Assembly: GCF_016714285.1 (NCBI RefSeq)
Contig: NZ_JADJNN010000019.1
Location: 62,001 to 126,000 of the forward strand
Direction: 5' to 3'
DNA: 64,000 bases
Origin: Nannocystis sp.
Lineage (GTDB): Bacteria; Myxococcota_A; Polyangia; Nannocystales; Nannocystaceae
Of this stretch, positions 25,511 through 33,051 are shown in pieces; the first letter of the stretch is position 1; each line of letters starts with the position of its first letter. The notes below the pieces were generated by a model that was not told the origin of the DNA, made no database searches, and saw only the letters and a program-made list of their open reading frames with translations. A program made the position numbers and the translations under genes.

Positions 25511-26736
25511 TCGAAGCGGAGCGCCGTGATCGGGTCGAGGCCCGAGGCCTTGTGCGCCGGATAGAGGCCGAAGCCGACGCCGACGACCGCGCTGAAGCCG
25601 AGCGAGATGGCGACGATCTCCGGCTGCACCACGGTGGCCCAGCCGAGCGAGCTGCGCAGGTACTCCGCCGCGCCGACCCCGAGCGCGACCCCGAAGGCGC
25701 CGCCGATCGTGGACAGGGTCACCGCCTCGATCACGAACTGGATGCGGATGTCCGAGGGCTTGGCCCCGATCGCCATGCGCAGCCCGATCTCCCGCGTCCG
25801 CTCGGTGACGCTGACCAGCATGATGTTCATGATCCCGATCCCGCCGACCAGCAGGCTCACCAGGGCGATCCCGGCCAGCAAGCGGGTCATCGTCTCGGTC
25901 CCCTCGGCGCGGGCGCTGGCGGCCTCGGCGAGGTTGTTGACGGTGACATCGCTGTCCTGACCCTCGCGGATCCCGTGGCGCCGGCGCAGCAGCTCGTCGA
26001 TCGAGCTCTGGGCCAGCTTGGTGTCGGCCGGCGAGTTGGCGCCGACGTAGACCGTGCCCTGCATGTACTTCTTGAGCCCGCCCTGGATCTTGGCGGCGAA
26101 GGTGCTGATCGGCATCAGCGCGACGTCGTCGGCGTCCTGGCCCATCGCCGACTGGCCCTTGCGCGCGAGCAGGCCGACCACCTCGAAGGGCACGTTGTTG
26201 ACGCGAACCACCGCGCCGACCGGGTCCGCGCCGGGCCCGAAGAGACTGTCGGCGACCGTGGCCCCGAGCACGATCACCTTGGTCTTGCCGCTCACGTCCG
26301 CCTCGCTGAAGAACGCCCCCGACTTCAGGGTCCAGGCCCGGATCGTGAAGTAGTCCGGCACCGTGCCCTCGGCGCTGGTGGTCCAGTTCTGGCCGTCGCC
26401 GAGCAGCTGCACGCTCTGGCGGATGCTCGGCGCGACCCGGGCCACCCCCGGCGCCTCGCTGGCGATCGCGTCGACGTCGTCCCAGGTGATCGTCGGCTGC
26501 GAGCCGGCCCCGCCGCGCACGCCGCCCTGCTGCGACGAGCCCGAGCGCACGACCAGCATGTTGGTGCCCATCTTGTCGAACGCGCTCTGCACCTCGGCCT
26601 TCGCGCCCTCGCCGATCGCCACCATCGCGATCACCGCGCCGACGCCGATGATGATCCCCAGCACCGTGAGGAACGATCGCATCTTGTTGCGCAGCAGCGC
26701 CAGCACGGCGATGCGGAAGGTCGCAAAGATGTTCAC
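25507..26736 (-). CDS. MacB/FtsX-family ABC transporter permease
   Basis: A 409-residue inner-membrane permease of the MacB/LolE type. The N-terminal helix is MNIFATFRIAVLALLRNKMR with the typical LxxNKxRSFLTxLGIIIGV motif; a large periplasmic MacB_PCD domain covers about 45-270; three C-terminal helices form the FtsX domain (LLAGIALVSLLVGGIGIMNIMLVSV with TERTREIGLRMAIGA, AVTLSTIGGAFGVALGV, IVAISLGFSAVVGVGFGLYPA). With the overlapping ATPase and the adaptor upstream it should form a tripartite-type exporter (MacAB-like) for peptides, lipids or small molecules. Here the ATPase is a separate gene, as in many non-enteric systems. The start overlaps the ATPase stop by 4 bp (ATGA). Confidence 0.93.
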   Translation of the reverse strand: MNIFATFRIAVLALLRNKMRSFLTVLGIIIGVGAVIAMVAIGEGAKAEVQSAFDKMGTNMLVVRSGSSQQGGVRGGAGSQPTITWDDVDAIASEAPGVARVAPSIRQSVQLLGDGQNWTTSAEGTVPDYFTIRAWTLKSGAFFSEADVSGKTKVIVLGATVADSLFGPGADPVGAVVRVNNVPFEVVGLLARKGQSAMGQDADDVALMPISTFAAKIQGGLKKYMQGTVYVGANSPADTKLAQSSIDELLRRRHGIREGQDSDVTVNNLAEAASARAEGTETMTRLLAGIALVSLLVGGIGIMNIMLVSVTERTREIGLRMAIGAKPSDIRIQFVIEAVTLSTIGGAFGVALGVGAAEYLRSSLGWATVVQPEIVAISLGFSAVVGVGFGLYPAHKASGLDPITALRFE

Positions 26737-27476
26737 GCCGGCACCTCCGCGTAGGCGTCGGCGGCCGCGCGGGCGTCGACCGGGGTCTGCGGACGGTCGT
26801 ACTGGACCTTGCCGTCGCGCATCAGGATCACCCGATCGGTGAAGCCGGCGATGTCGGGCTCGTGGGTGACCAGCACGATCGTGATGCCCGTGGCCCGCAG
26901 GTCCTGGAACAGGGCGATGATCTCGAGGCTCGTCTTGCTGTCGAGGTTGCCGGTCGGCTCGTCGGCGAGGATGAGCTTCGGCTCGGTGACGATCGCCCGG
27001 GCGATCGCCACCCGCTGCATCTGACCGCCCGAGAGCTGGTTCGGCGTGTGATCGAGGCGGTCGCCGAGCCCGACCTGCTCGAGCGCCCGGGTGGCCCGGC
27101 GCCGGCGCTCGCGGCCGCCGACGCCCGCGTAGATCATCGGCAGCTCGACGTTCTCCAGCGCGCTCGTGCGGGCCAGCAGGTTGAAGCTCTGGAACACGAA
27201 GCCGAGCACCTGGTTGCGGATGTCGGCCAGCTCGTCGCGGTCCAGGCGCGACACCTCGCGGCCGACCAGGTGGTAGCTGCCCTTCGTCGGTCGGTCGAGG
27301 CAGCCGAGGATGTTCATCAGCGTCGACTTGCCCGAGCCCGAGGTGCCCATCACCGCGACGAACTCGCCGCGCTGCACGGTGAGGGACACCCCGCGCAGCG
27401 CGTGCACAGCCTGCGTGCCCATCGTGTAGGTCTTCTCGAGATCGCGGGCGTCGAGGATCGGCGTCTCGTCGGCCAC
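26733..27476 (-). CDS. MacB-like ABC transporter ATP-binding protein
   Basis: A 247-residue ATPase of the MacB/LolD family. Walker A GTSGSGKSTLMN (about residues 42-53), Q-loop in LGFVFQSFNLL, signature LSGGQMQRVAIARA, Walker B LILADEPTGNLD, and H-loop VLVTHEPD are all present. It energises the permease encoded immediately downstream. I chose the GTG at 27476, because it lies one base after the adaptor stop and gives the normal N-terminus (ADETPILDARDLEKTY); the longer upstream frame is the adaptor's Gly-rich 3' end read in another frame. Confidence 0.93.
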   Translation of the reverse strand: MADETPILDARDLEKTYTMGTQAVHALRGVSLTVQRGEFVAVMGTSGSGKSTLMNILGCLDRPTKGSYHLVGREVSRLDRDELADIRNQVLGFVFQSFNLLARTSALENVELPMIYAGVGGRERRRRATRALEQVGLGDRLDHTPNQLSGGQMQRVAIARAIVTEPKLILADEPTGNLDSKTSLEIIALFQDLRATGITIVLVTHEPDIAGFTDRVILMRDGKVQYDRPQTPVDARAAADAYAEVPA

Positions 27477-27477
27477 G

Positions 27478-29034
27478 CTAGAACCCGCCCCTGCGCCCGC
27501 CGCCGCCGCCCTTGGCCCCGCCACCCTTGGCCCCGCCGCCCTGGTTCAGGGGCGAGCTGCCGGTCGTCGTCGGGCTGGCCTCACCGCCGCTGGCGCCGGT
27601 GATGATCGCGTCGCCCTCCTTGAGCTCGCCGCCGGTGACCTCGGTGAAGCTGCCGTCCGAGATCCCGATCGTGATCGGCAGCGGCGCCGGCTGTCCGTCC
27701 TTCAAGATCCACACCGTGCGATCGCTGCTCGGCGCCCGCCCGCCGCTCCCGCGCCGGCCCCTGCCCTCGCCCGCGCCCGCGCTCGCCTCACCGGCCGCGC
27801 CCGCCTTCGCCTCGCCCTTCGCCTCGCCGTTCGCCTCGCCCGCCTTCGCCTCGCCCGCCTTCGCCTCGCCCGCCTTCGCCTCGCCCGCCTTCGCCTCGCC
27901 CTTCGCCTCCGCCTTCGCCTCGCCCTTCGCCTCCGCCGCCTTCGTCTCGCCCTTCGCCTCGCCCTTCGCCTCCGCGGGCGCCTCGTCGTCGCTCCAGCGC
28001 TTGCGACCGCCGCGGCCCTCGCCGCCGCGCCCAGCGGCGCTCGGGGGCGCGAGCGCGGCGATCTTCGGGTCCGGCGGCGTGAAGCGCAGCGCCGCGTTGG
28101 GCACCAGCAGCGCGTCGCGGCGGTCCTCGACGATGAAGGTCACGCTCGCCGTCATGCCCGGGCGCAGCTTGAGCTCGTCGTTGTCGACCCGGACCACCGC
28201 GTCGTAGGTGACCACGTTCTGCAGGGTCGTCGCCGCGTTGCGGATCTGGAACACGGTGCCGCGGAAGCGGTCGCTCGGGTAGGCGTCGACGGTGAAGGTC
28301 ACCTTCATCTCCGGGCGCAGCTGGCCGATGTCGGACTCGGCCACGCTCGTGTGCACCTCCATATCCTTGAGGTCCTCGGCGATCGTGAACAGCGTCGGCG
28401 CCGACAGCGAGGCCGCGACCGTCTGGCCCACCGACACGTCGCGCGAGATCACGACCCCGTCGATCGGCGACACGATCGTCGTGTAGAGCAGGTTGGTGTC
28501 GGCCGTCTCGATCGCCGCCCGGGCCACCGCGACCGAGGCCGAGGCCGCCTCGGCGCTGGCCTTCGCCGAGGTCCACGCGGTGAACGCCGCCTCGAGCTCC
28601 TGCTGCGCCGCCACCCCGTCCTTCACCAGCTGCCTGGTGCGCTCGTAGATCAGCTTGGCGTTGTCGCGGTCGGCGTTGGCCTTGGTCAGGCTGGCCCGCG
28701 CCGACTGCAGGTTGGCCCGCGAGCGGGCCTTGTCCGACTCGAGCAGGCTCGGGTCGATGCGGGCGATCACGTCGCCCTTCTTCACCTGCGAGTTAAAGTC
28801 CGCCAGCAGCTCGACGATGCGACCCGAGACCTGGCTGCCGACCTGCACTGTCTTCAGCGGCGAGAGCGTGCCGCTCGCCGTCACCGTCGAGGTCACCCGG
28901 CCGCGGGCCACCGGCTCCGACCTGTACTCGATCTTCGGCACCTCGACCTTCACGTAGCGGTCGTAGATGAACCACCCACCTGCCCCCAGCGCGCCGAGAG
29001 TGAGAAGCGTGGAGAAGATGCTGCCCAGTTTCAT
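27478..29034 (-). CDS. MacA/HlyD-type periplasmic adaptor with low-complexity insert
   Basis: A 518-residue membrane-fusion protein. It has an N-terminal membrane anchor (SIFSTLLTLGALGAGGWFIY), a barrel-sandwich hybrid (VTASGTLSPLKTVQVGSQVSG, then VSPIDGVVISRDVSVGQTV), a helical hairpin (about 95-190) and a beta-barrel (MEVHTSVAESDIGQL, LRPGMTASVTFIV). Usual MacA proteins are about 370-400 residues; the excess is an insert of about 110 residues (about 340-445) made of GEAKAGEAK-type repeats and Gly/Arg runs, placed just before the membrane-proximal domain. The C-terminus is also Gly-rich. The repeat DNA is a 15-bp tandem array and may vary in copy number. It is the first gene of the adaptor-ATPase-permease-sigma operon. 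Confidence 0.92.
   Translation of the reverse strand: MKLGSIFSTLLTLGALGAGGWFIYDRYVKVEVPKIEYRSEPVARGRVTSTVTASGTLSPLKTVQVGSQVSGRIVELLADFNSQVKKGDVIARIDPSLLESDKARSRANLQSARASLTKANADRDNAKLIYERTRQLVKDGVAAQQELEAAFTAWTSAKASAEAASASVAVARAAIETADTNLLYTTIVSPIDGVVISRDVSVGQTVAASLSAPTLFTIAEDLKDMEVHTSVAESDIGQLRPEMKVTFTVDAYPSDRFRGTVFQIRNAATTLQNVVTYDAVVRVDNDELKLRPGMTASVTFIVEDRRDALLVPNAALRFTPPDPKIAALAPPSAAGRGGEGRGGRKRWSDDEAPAEAKGEAKGETKAAEAKGEAKAEAKGEAKAGEAKAGEAKAGEAKAGEANGEAKGEAKAGAAGEASAGAGEGRGRRGSGGRAPSSDRTVWILKDGQPAPLPITIGISDGSFTEVTGGELKEGDAIITGASGGEASPTTTGSSPLNQGGGAKGGGAKGGGGGRRGGF
27829..27900. repeat. 15-bp tandem repeat coding for AGEAK units
   Basis: Four to five nearly perfect copies of a 15-bp unit (TTCGCCTCGCCCGCC on the plus strand) encode Ala-Gly-Glu-Ala-Lys repeats in the adaptor. 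Flanking imperfect units extend the low-complexity stretch from about 27780 to 27980. The reading frame is preserved because the unit is a multiple of three. Confidence 0.8.
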
Positions 29035-29085
29035 GACCGGCCCCGGCTTTACCAGCGAAGCCGGGCCCTCACAAGCAGGCCGGGC

Positions 29086-30492
29086 TCAGGCGGCCCGGTG
29101 ACGACGCCGCAGCAACCAGCACAGCACCAGCAGGCCAGGCGCTGCGCCGCCGCCGCGGCCCGGGCCCCCATCCGGGCTGCGACAACCGCAGCCCTCGTCC
29201 GAGCCGTAGCCGCTCGGCAGCGCGGCCCCGCCCTGCCACCCGCCGCCCGAAGATGTCCCTCCGGACATGTCCCCCGAGCCAGCCTCGCCGGTCGGCGTCG
29301 ACTCACCCTCGCCGCCAGAGCCGGTGCCAGCACCACTCGCGCCGCCGGTCTCGGCCAGCCCGGTGTCGACCTCGCCCGCGCCCGTGCTGCCCGGCTCGAC
29401 CCCGCCGCTGCTGCCGCTCTCCGCCCCGGTGGTCGCCGGCGGCGGCGGCGGGTCGGCCTCGACCACCATGATGCGCACCTCGAGCTGGTCATCGGGCGGA
29501 CCGCCGCCCTTGGGCGCCTGCGAGAACCAGGTCACGCCCTCCTCGACCAGCCCGAAGGTCTGGAAGTACTCGCCCGGCGCCGCGTTGGCCGCGAGGCGAA
29601 AGCTGAAGCGACCGACCTCGCCCGCCGGCGTGTCGGCGTCAGGCCCGGTGATCCGGGTCGGCGACAGCCAGCCGACGTCGAACAGCGGCGAAGCCATGTC
29701 GCGCGGCGTCGGGGCCAGCTTGGTGTTGGCGGTCCACTTCGCCTTGCCCGTGTTCTTGAGGTCGATCCACGCGTCCAGGGTCTCGCCCATCTTCAGCTCG
29801 ACCGCGGGGTCGGCCGAGACCGGGAACGACTGCGCCACGTAGGTCGCCTTGAACTGGGCCACCCCGCAGGGCCCGCTCGCCGGCGGGCCGTCGCCCCACC
29901 ACTCCCAGTGCCAGGGCTCGCCGTTGACCGTGGCCGAGAACCCGTAGTCACCGCCGTGCGCCTTGATCCACGCGTTGACGCCGGTCGCCGAGGTGTTGAG
30001 GTCGAGCGCGTGCCCGCTCTGGTGATTGCTGTAGCCCGGCTTGGCCGCCAGGTTGCAATTGTTGCAGTTGCAGTTGATGTAGCAGTTGTAGAGGTAGGTC
30101 TGCTCGTCCATCGTGCGAAAGCCGCTGACCACCTTGATGTTCACGCCGTCGGCCGCGGCCGCCTGCGCCATCTGGTAGTACGCGTTGGCCGTCTGCACCT
30201 CGACGGGCTTGCCGTCGACCGTGACCACCGTGATCTCGAAGGGATCGCCCTTCACGTAGCCGGTGTCCTTGTGCTCCGCGCAGTCGATCGCCGTCAGCGG
30301 GTCGAAGGGCTCCGACGACCAGTACAGCGGGTCCTCCGGCTCGTCCTCGTGCTCCTCGTCGTGCGCCGGCACGATCGCCAGCTCGTGGTCCGCGGCCGCG
30401 TCCCTGGGCCCATCCCCAGGCCCATTCCCGGGCCCAGGGTCGCAGGCCAGCAGCAGCGCGGCGGTCACGAATAGACAGGTGCGCATGGGCAT
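29086..30492 (-). CDS. VanY/M15B-type peptidase lipoprotein with Ig-like domain and C-terminal sorting tail
   Basis: A 468-residue exported protein. The N-terminus MPMRTCLFVTAALLLAC is a lipoprotein signal. The D-alanyl-D-alanine carboxypeptidase-like domain (about 60-235) has the zinc motif HxxGxAxD as HQSGHALD and the second His in PWHWEWW. An Ig-like segment follows (about 245-360; WIDLKNTGKAKW), similar to the NBR1-type Ig fold. A long Gly/Ser/Thr/Glu linker leads to a MYXO-CTERM-like tail: GCGC, a short hydrophobic stretch and RRRHR. It probably trims peptidoglycan stems or acts on peptides outside the cell. GAGGAG lies 5 bp before the ATG at 30492, which decides the start. It lies 51 bp upstream of the adaptor gene and may share its transcript. 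Confidence 0.88.
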   Translation of the reverse strand: MPMRTCLFVTAALLLACDPGPGNGPGDGPRDAAADHELAIVPAHDEEHEDEPEDPLYWSSEPFDPLTAIDCAEHKDTGYVKGDPFEITVVTVDGKPVEVQTANAYYQMAQAAAADGVNIKVVSGFRTMDEQTYLYNCYINCNCNNCNLAAKPGYSNHQSGHALDLNTSATGVNAWIKAHGGDYGFSATVNGEPWHWEWWGDGPPASGPCGVAQFKATYVAQSFPVSADPAVELKMGETLDAWIDLKNTGKAKWTANTKLAPTPRDMASPLFDVGWLSPTRITGPDADTPAGEVGRFSFRLAANAAPGEYFQTFGLVEEGVTWFSQAPKGGGPPDDQLEVRIMVVEADPPPPPATTGAESGSSGGVEPGSTGAGEVDTGLAETGGASGAGTGSGGEGESTPTGEAGSGDMSGGTSSGGGWQGGAALPSGYGSDEGCGCRSPDGGPGRGGGAAPGLLVLCWLLRRRHRAA

Positions 30493-30585
30493 CTTCGCTC
30501 CTCGTTCGCTTCTACGCCCGGGCCCCGCAGGCCGCAAGAGGGCCAGAGCGTAAGCCGCCCCGCGCTGGTAGCGTTGGGGTCGCCG
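30493..30585. promoter_or_regulatory. Divergent intergenic region
   Basis: These 93 bp separate the divergent VanY-like and VCBS-repeat genes and must contain both promoters. I see no clear -35/-10 pair or symmetric operator, as is common at this GC content. Confidence 0.35.
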
Positions 30586-31902
30586 ATGTCCCGCACCGAC
30601 CGCACCACTCCCACCGCCGCCGTCACCGTGGGCCCCGAGCTTCGCCCCCACACCTCGCACGCTCGAACTCCGGCGTGGGCCGGGCTGCGCTTTGCGATCC
30701 TCGCCGGCCTCGTCGGCGTGGCCGCGATCGCCGGCGGCTGCGTGAAGACCGTGCGCACGCCGCTCAAGCAGGCGCTGCCCTCGGTGCTCGGCCCCGAGGC
30801 GAGCGCGCAGCTGTGTTACGGCAACCCGACCGTGGTCGACATCGGCGGAGCCGCGGTCGCCGGCACGGTCGCCGACGTCGACGGCGACGGCCGGGCCGAC
30901 CTCGCCCTCATGGTCAGCGGCGCCGGCGGCCACGCCGTCACCTTCGCCATGAACGACGGCAACGGCGGCCTGCGCCTCACCACCGGCCTCAAGTTCCCGA
31001 TGAACCCGACCGCGATCGAGGCCGCCGACCTCGACGGCAACGGCCTGCTCGACCTCGCCATCGCCGCCACCCCGGCCGTCGACAGCCGCGACGACGCCGC
31101 GATCCACGTCCTGCTCGGCCGCGGTCAGGGTCAGTTCATCGCCGGCGCCGTGGCCACCCACGTGCGCCCGGTCGGCCTGTGGATCGCCGACTTCACCAGC
31201 GACGGCGCCAGCGACCTGCTCGTGCTCGCCGACCACGGCGGCGAGGTCGAGCTCCTGGTCGGCGACGGCCGCGGCGAGTTCAAGCAGGGCCCGCGCTCCC
31301 GGCTCCGCGGCCCCGTGCGCCCCGAGGCCCTCACCGTCGGCGACTTCGACCTCGACACCCGCCTCGACATCGCCACCCTCATCGACCGCGGCGGCAAGGC
31401 CGAGGCCGTCGTCGAGGTCTCCAGCGGCGACGGCAAGGGCGGCTTCAAGCCGGCCGCGCGCCGCGTCGTCGGTCGCCACGGCCGGGCCCTGGTCGCCGCC
31501 GACTTCAACGCCGACGGCGCCGCCGACCTCGCCGCCCTCGCCGACAGCGCCAGCGACGGCGCCAGCAGCCCGATCGCCGCCATGCTGCTCGGCGACGCCA
31601 AGCTCGGCTTTCGTGCCATCAGCTACTTCGGCCCCGACCTGGTCGGCGACGCCGTCGTCACCGACCTCGACCGCAACGGCGCGCCCGACCTCCTGGTCTC
31701 CTCGCAGCGCGGCGACGCCGTGCGCGCGCTGCTCGGCGACGGCGCCGGCGGCTTCGGCCCCGTCATCAACGTCCCCGTCGGCGCCGTCGGTCACCTCGCC
31801 CGCGCCAGCGACCTCGACGGCGACGGCCGCCCGGAGCTGATCAGCTTCGGCCCACAGGCCCCCGGCGTCGCAATCTCCCGCCCCCAGCCCTGCCGCAAGT
31901 AA
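30586..31902 (+). CDS. VCBS/FG-GAP-repeat lipoprotein
   Basis: A 438-residue protein. A signal peptide (AGLRFAILAGLVGVAAIAGGC) with an extended N-region ends in a lipobox Cys (about residue 52). The mature part is a run of about seven FG-GAP/VCBS repeats, each with an Asp-rich calcium loop (DVDGDGRADLAL, DLDGNGLLDLAI, DFTSDGASDLLV, DFDLDTRLDIAT, DFNADGAADLAA, DLDRNGAPDLLV, DLDGDGRPELIS), which predicts a seven-bladed beta-propeller. It is probably anchored on the outer surface. I chose the ATG at 30586 over a TTG four codons earlier. Another lipoprotein gene follows 8 bp after its stop. Confidence 0.88.
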   Translation: MSRTDRTTPTAAVTVGPELRPHTSHARTPAWAGLRFAILAGLVGVAAIAGGCVKTVRTPLKQALPSVLGPEASAQLCYGNPTVVDIGGAAVAGTVADVDGDGRADLALMVSGAGGHAVTFAMNDGNGGLRLTTGLKFPMNPTAIEAADLDGNGLLDLAIAATPAVDSRDDAAIHVLLGRGQGQFIAGAVATHVRPVGLWIADFTSDGASDLLVLADHGGEVELLVGDGRGEFKQGPRSRLRGPVRPEALTVGDFDLDTRLDIATLIDRGGKAEAVVEVSSGDGKGGFKPAARRVVGRHGRALVAADFNADGAADLAALADSASDGASSPIAAMLLGDAKLGFRAISYFGPDLVGDAVVTDLDRNGAPDLLVSSQRGDAVRALLGDGAGGFGPVINVPVGAVGHLARASDLDGDGRPELISFGPQAPGVAISRPQPCRK

Positions 31903-31910
31903 ACATTCCC

Positions 31911-32552
31911 ATGGCCCCGCTCGACCGACTTCGCTTCGCCGCGCCGCTGGCACTCCTGCTCCTCGCGGCGCTGCCCGCGTGCAGCTCGGTCAGCGAGGGT
32001 CCCGCGCCCGATCCCGTGCAGTGTGACGTCAACGACGAGCCGCTCGCGTCGGACGACGACGCCCTCGGCTTCTCACCCGCCGACGTGCTCGCCCGCTTCG
32101 GCGGCGTCCAGCAGGTGACCCTCGAGCACTACATGGCCGGGACGACCGACCTCTCGCTCGAGCTCGTCGCGGCCGGGCAGGCCAGGCACATCAGCACCAG
32201 CCTCCCCGCGGGAGCAGACCCCAACGACGCGCTCGAGCCCTGCGATCGCAACTACATGCAGCTCCCGGTCGAGCTGCACTTCGTCACCGCCGACGGCGTC
32301 TTCGCCGAGCGGATCCCGGCGACCTGGGAGCTCGACGCGCTGCCCGAGTTCGAGTCCGTGATCGCCGACCTCGAGCTCGCGCAGGTCAAGGGCAGCTACA
32401 CGAGCGACGCCGATAGCCTGTCCTTCAACGTCACCCTCCGCGCCGGCGAGCCGAGCGGCGTCGTCGTCGGCGTCATCGACGTCCCCAATGATCTCGGCAC
32501 GGAGTTCAACGTCGCCCGCTTCAACACCCCGACCTGGCCTCAGACCGAGTAG
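31911..32552 (+). CDS. Unknown lipoprotein, 213 aa
   Basis: A protein starting MAPLDRLRFAAPLALLLLAALPAC, with the lipobox Cys at residue 24. The mature domain (about 150 residues) is rich in beta-strand-like segments and has two Cys (VQCDVND, EPCDRNY). It has no motif I can assign. It starts 8 bp after the VCBS lipoprotein and is probably co-transcribed with it, which suggests that the two are surface partners. The family is unknown. Confidence 0.75.
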   Translation: MAPLDRLRFAAPLALLLLAALPACSSVSEGPAPDPVQCDVNDEPLASDDDALGFSPADVLARFGGVQQVTLEHYMAGTTDLSLELVAAGQARHISTSLPAGADPNDALEPCDRNYMQLPVELHFVTADGVFAERIPATWELDALPEFESVIADLELAQVKGSYTSDADSLSFNVTLRAGEPSGVVVGVIDVPNDLGTEFNVARFNTPTWPQTE

Positions 32553-32676
32553 CGAGACCCTCCCGCGGCCGAGCCGCGTGTTGCACCTTCGTCGCAACAT
32601 CGGCTGCAACATTTCGCCGGCGCCCCCCTGCAAGCGCCGGACGCGGCGTGGCACACTTCGTGCTCAAGGCGCAGAC

Positions 32677-33033
32677 ATGCAAGCACGCACTCTCCACGAC
32701 CAGGCCACTCCGAACGGACAGGGCTTTCGCGACGTGACACCCGCCGCCGTCGCCGGCCTCCGTGACACCCTGCACATCGTCGATGTCCGCCAGCCGGCCG
32801 AGTTCACCGGCGAGCTCGGCCACATCCCCGGGGCCGTGCTCGTGCCCCTCGCCACGCTCGCCGCCGCAGCGCGAGCCTGGGATCCATCGGCCGAGATCGT
32901 GCTCGTCTGCCGCTCGGGCGGCCGCTCGAGCAGCGCGGCCGCCCACCTGGTCGCCGCCGGCTTCTCGCGCGTCATGAACATGACGGGCGGCATGCTGGCC
33001 TACCGCGCCCAGGGGCTCCCGAGCGAGCCGTGA
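32677..33033 (+). CDS. Rhodanese-domain protein
   Basis: A 118-residue single-domain rhodanese, a cytoplasmic sulphurtransferase-like protein. The fold markers are LHIVDVRQPAEFTGELGHIPGAVLVPL and the active-site loop VCRSGGRSSSAA, with catalytic Cys near residue 77. The six-residue loop C-R-S-G-G-R is the usual rhodanese type rather than the seven-residue phosphatase type. No sulphur-metabolism gene is adjacent, so the acceptor is unknown. I chose the start at the first Met of a compact frame preceded by a non-coding gap of about 120 bp. Confidence 0.88.
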   Translation: MQARTLHDQATPNGQGFRDVTPAAVAGLRDTLHIVDVRQPAEFTGELGHIPGAVLVPLATLAAAARAWDPSAEIVLVCRSGGRSSSAAAHLVAAGFSRVMNMTGGMLAYRAQGLPSEP

Positions 33034-33051
33034 GCCCCGCCGCCCGCGCGC

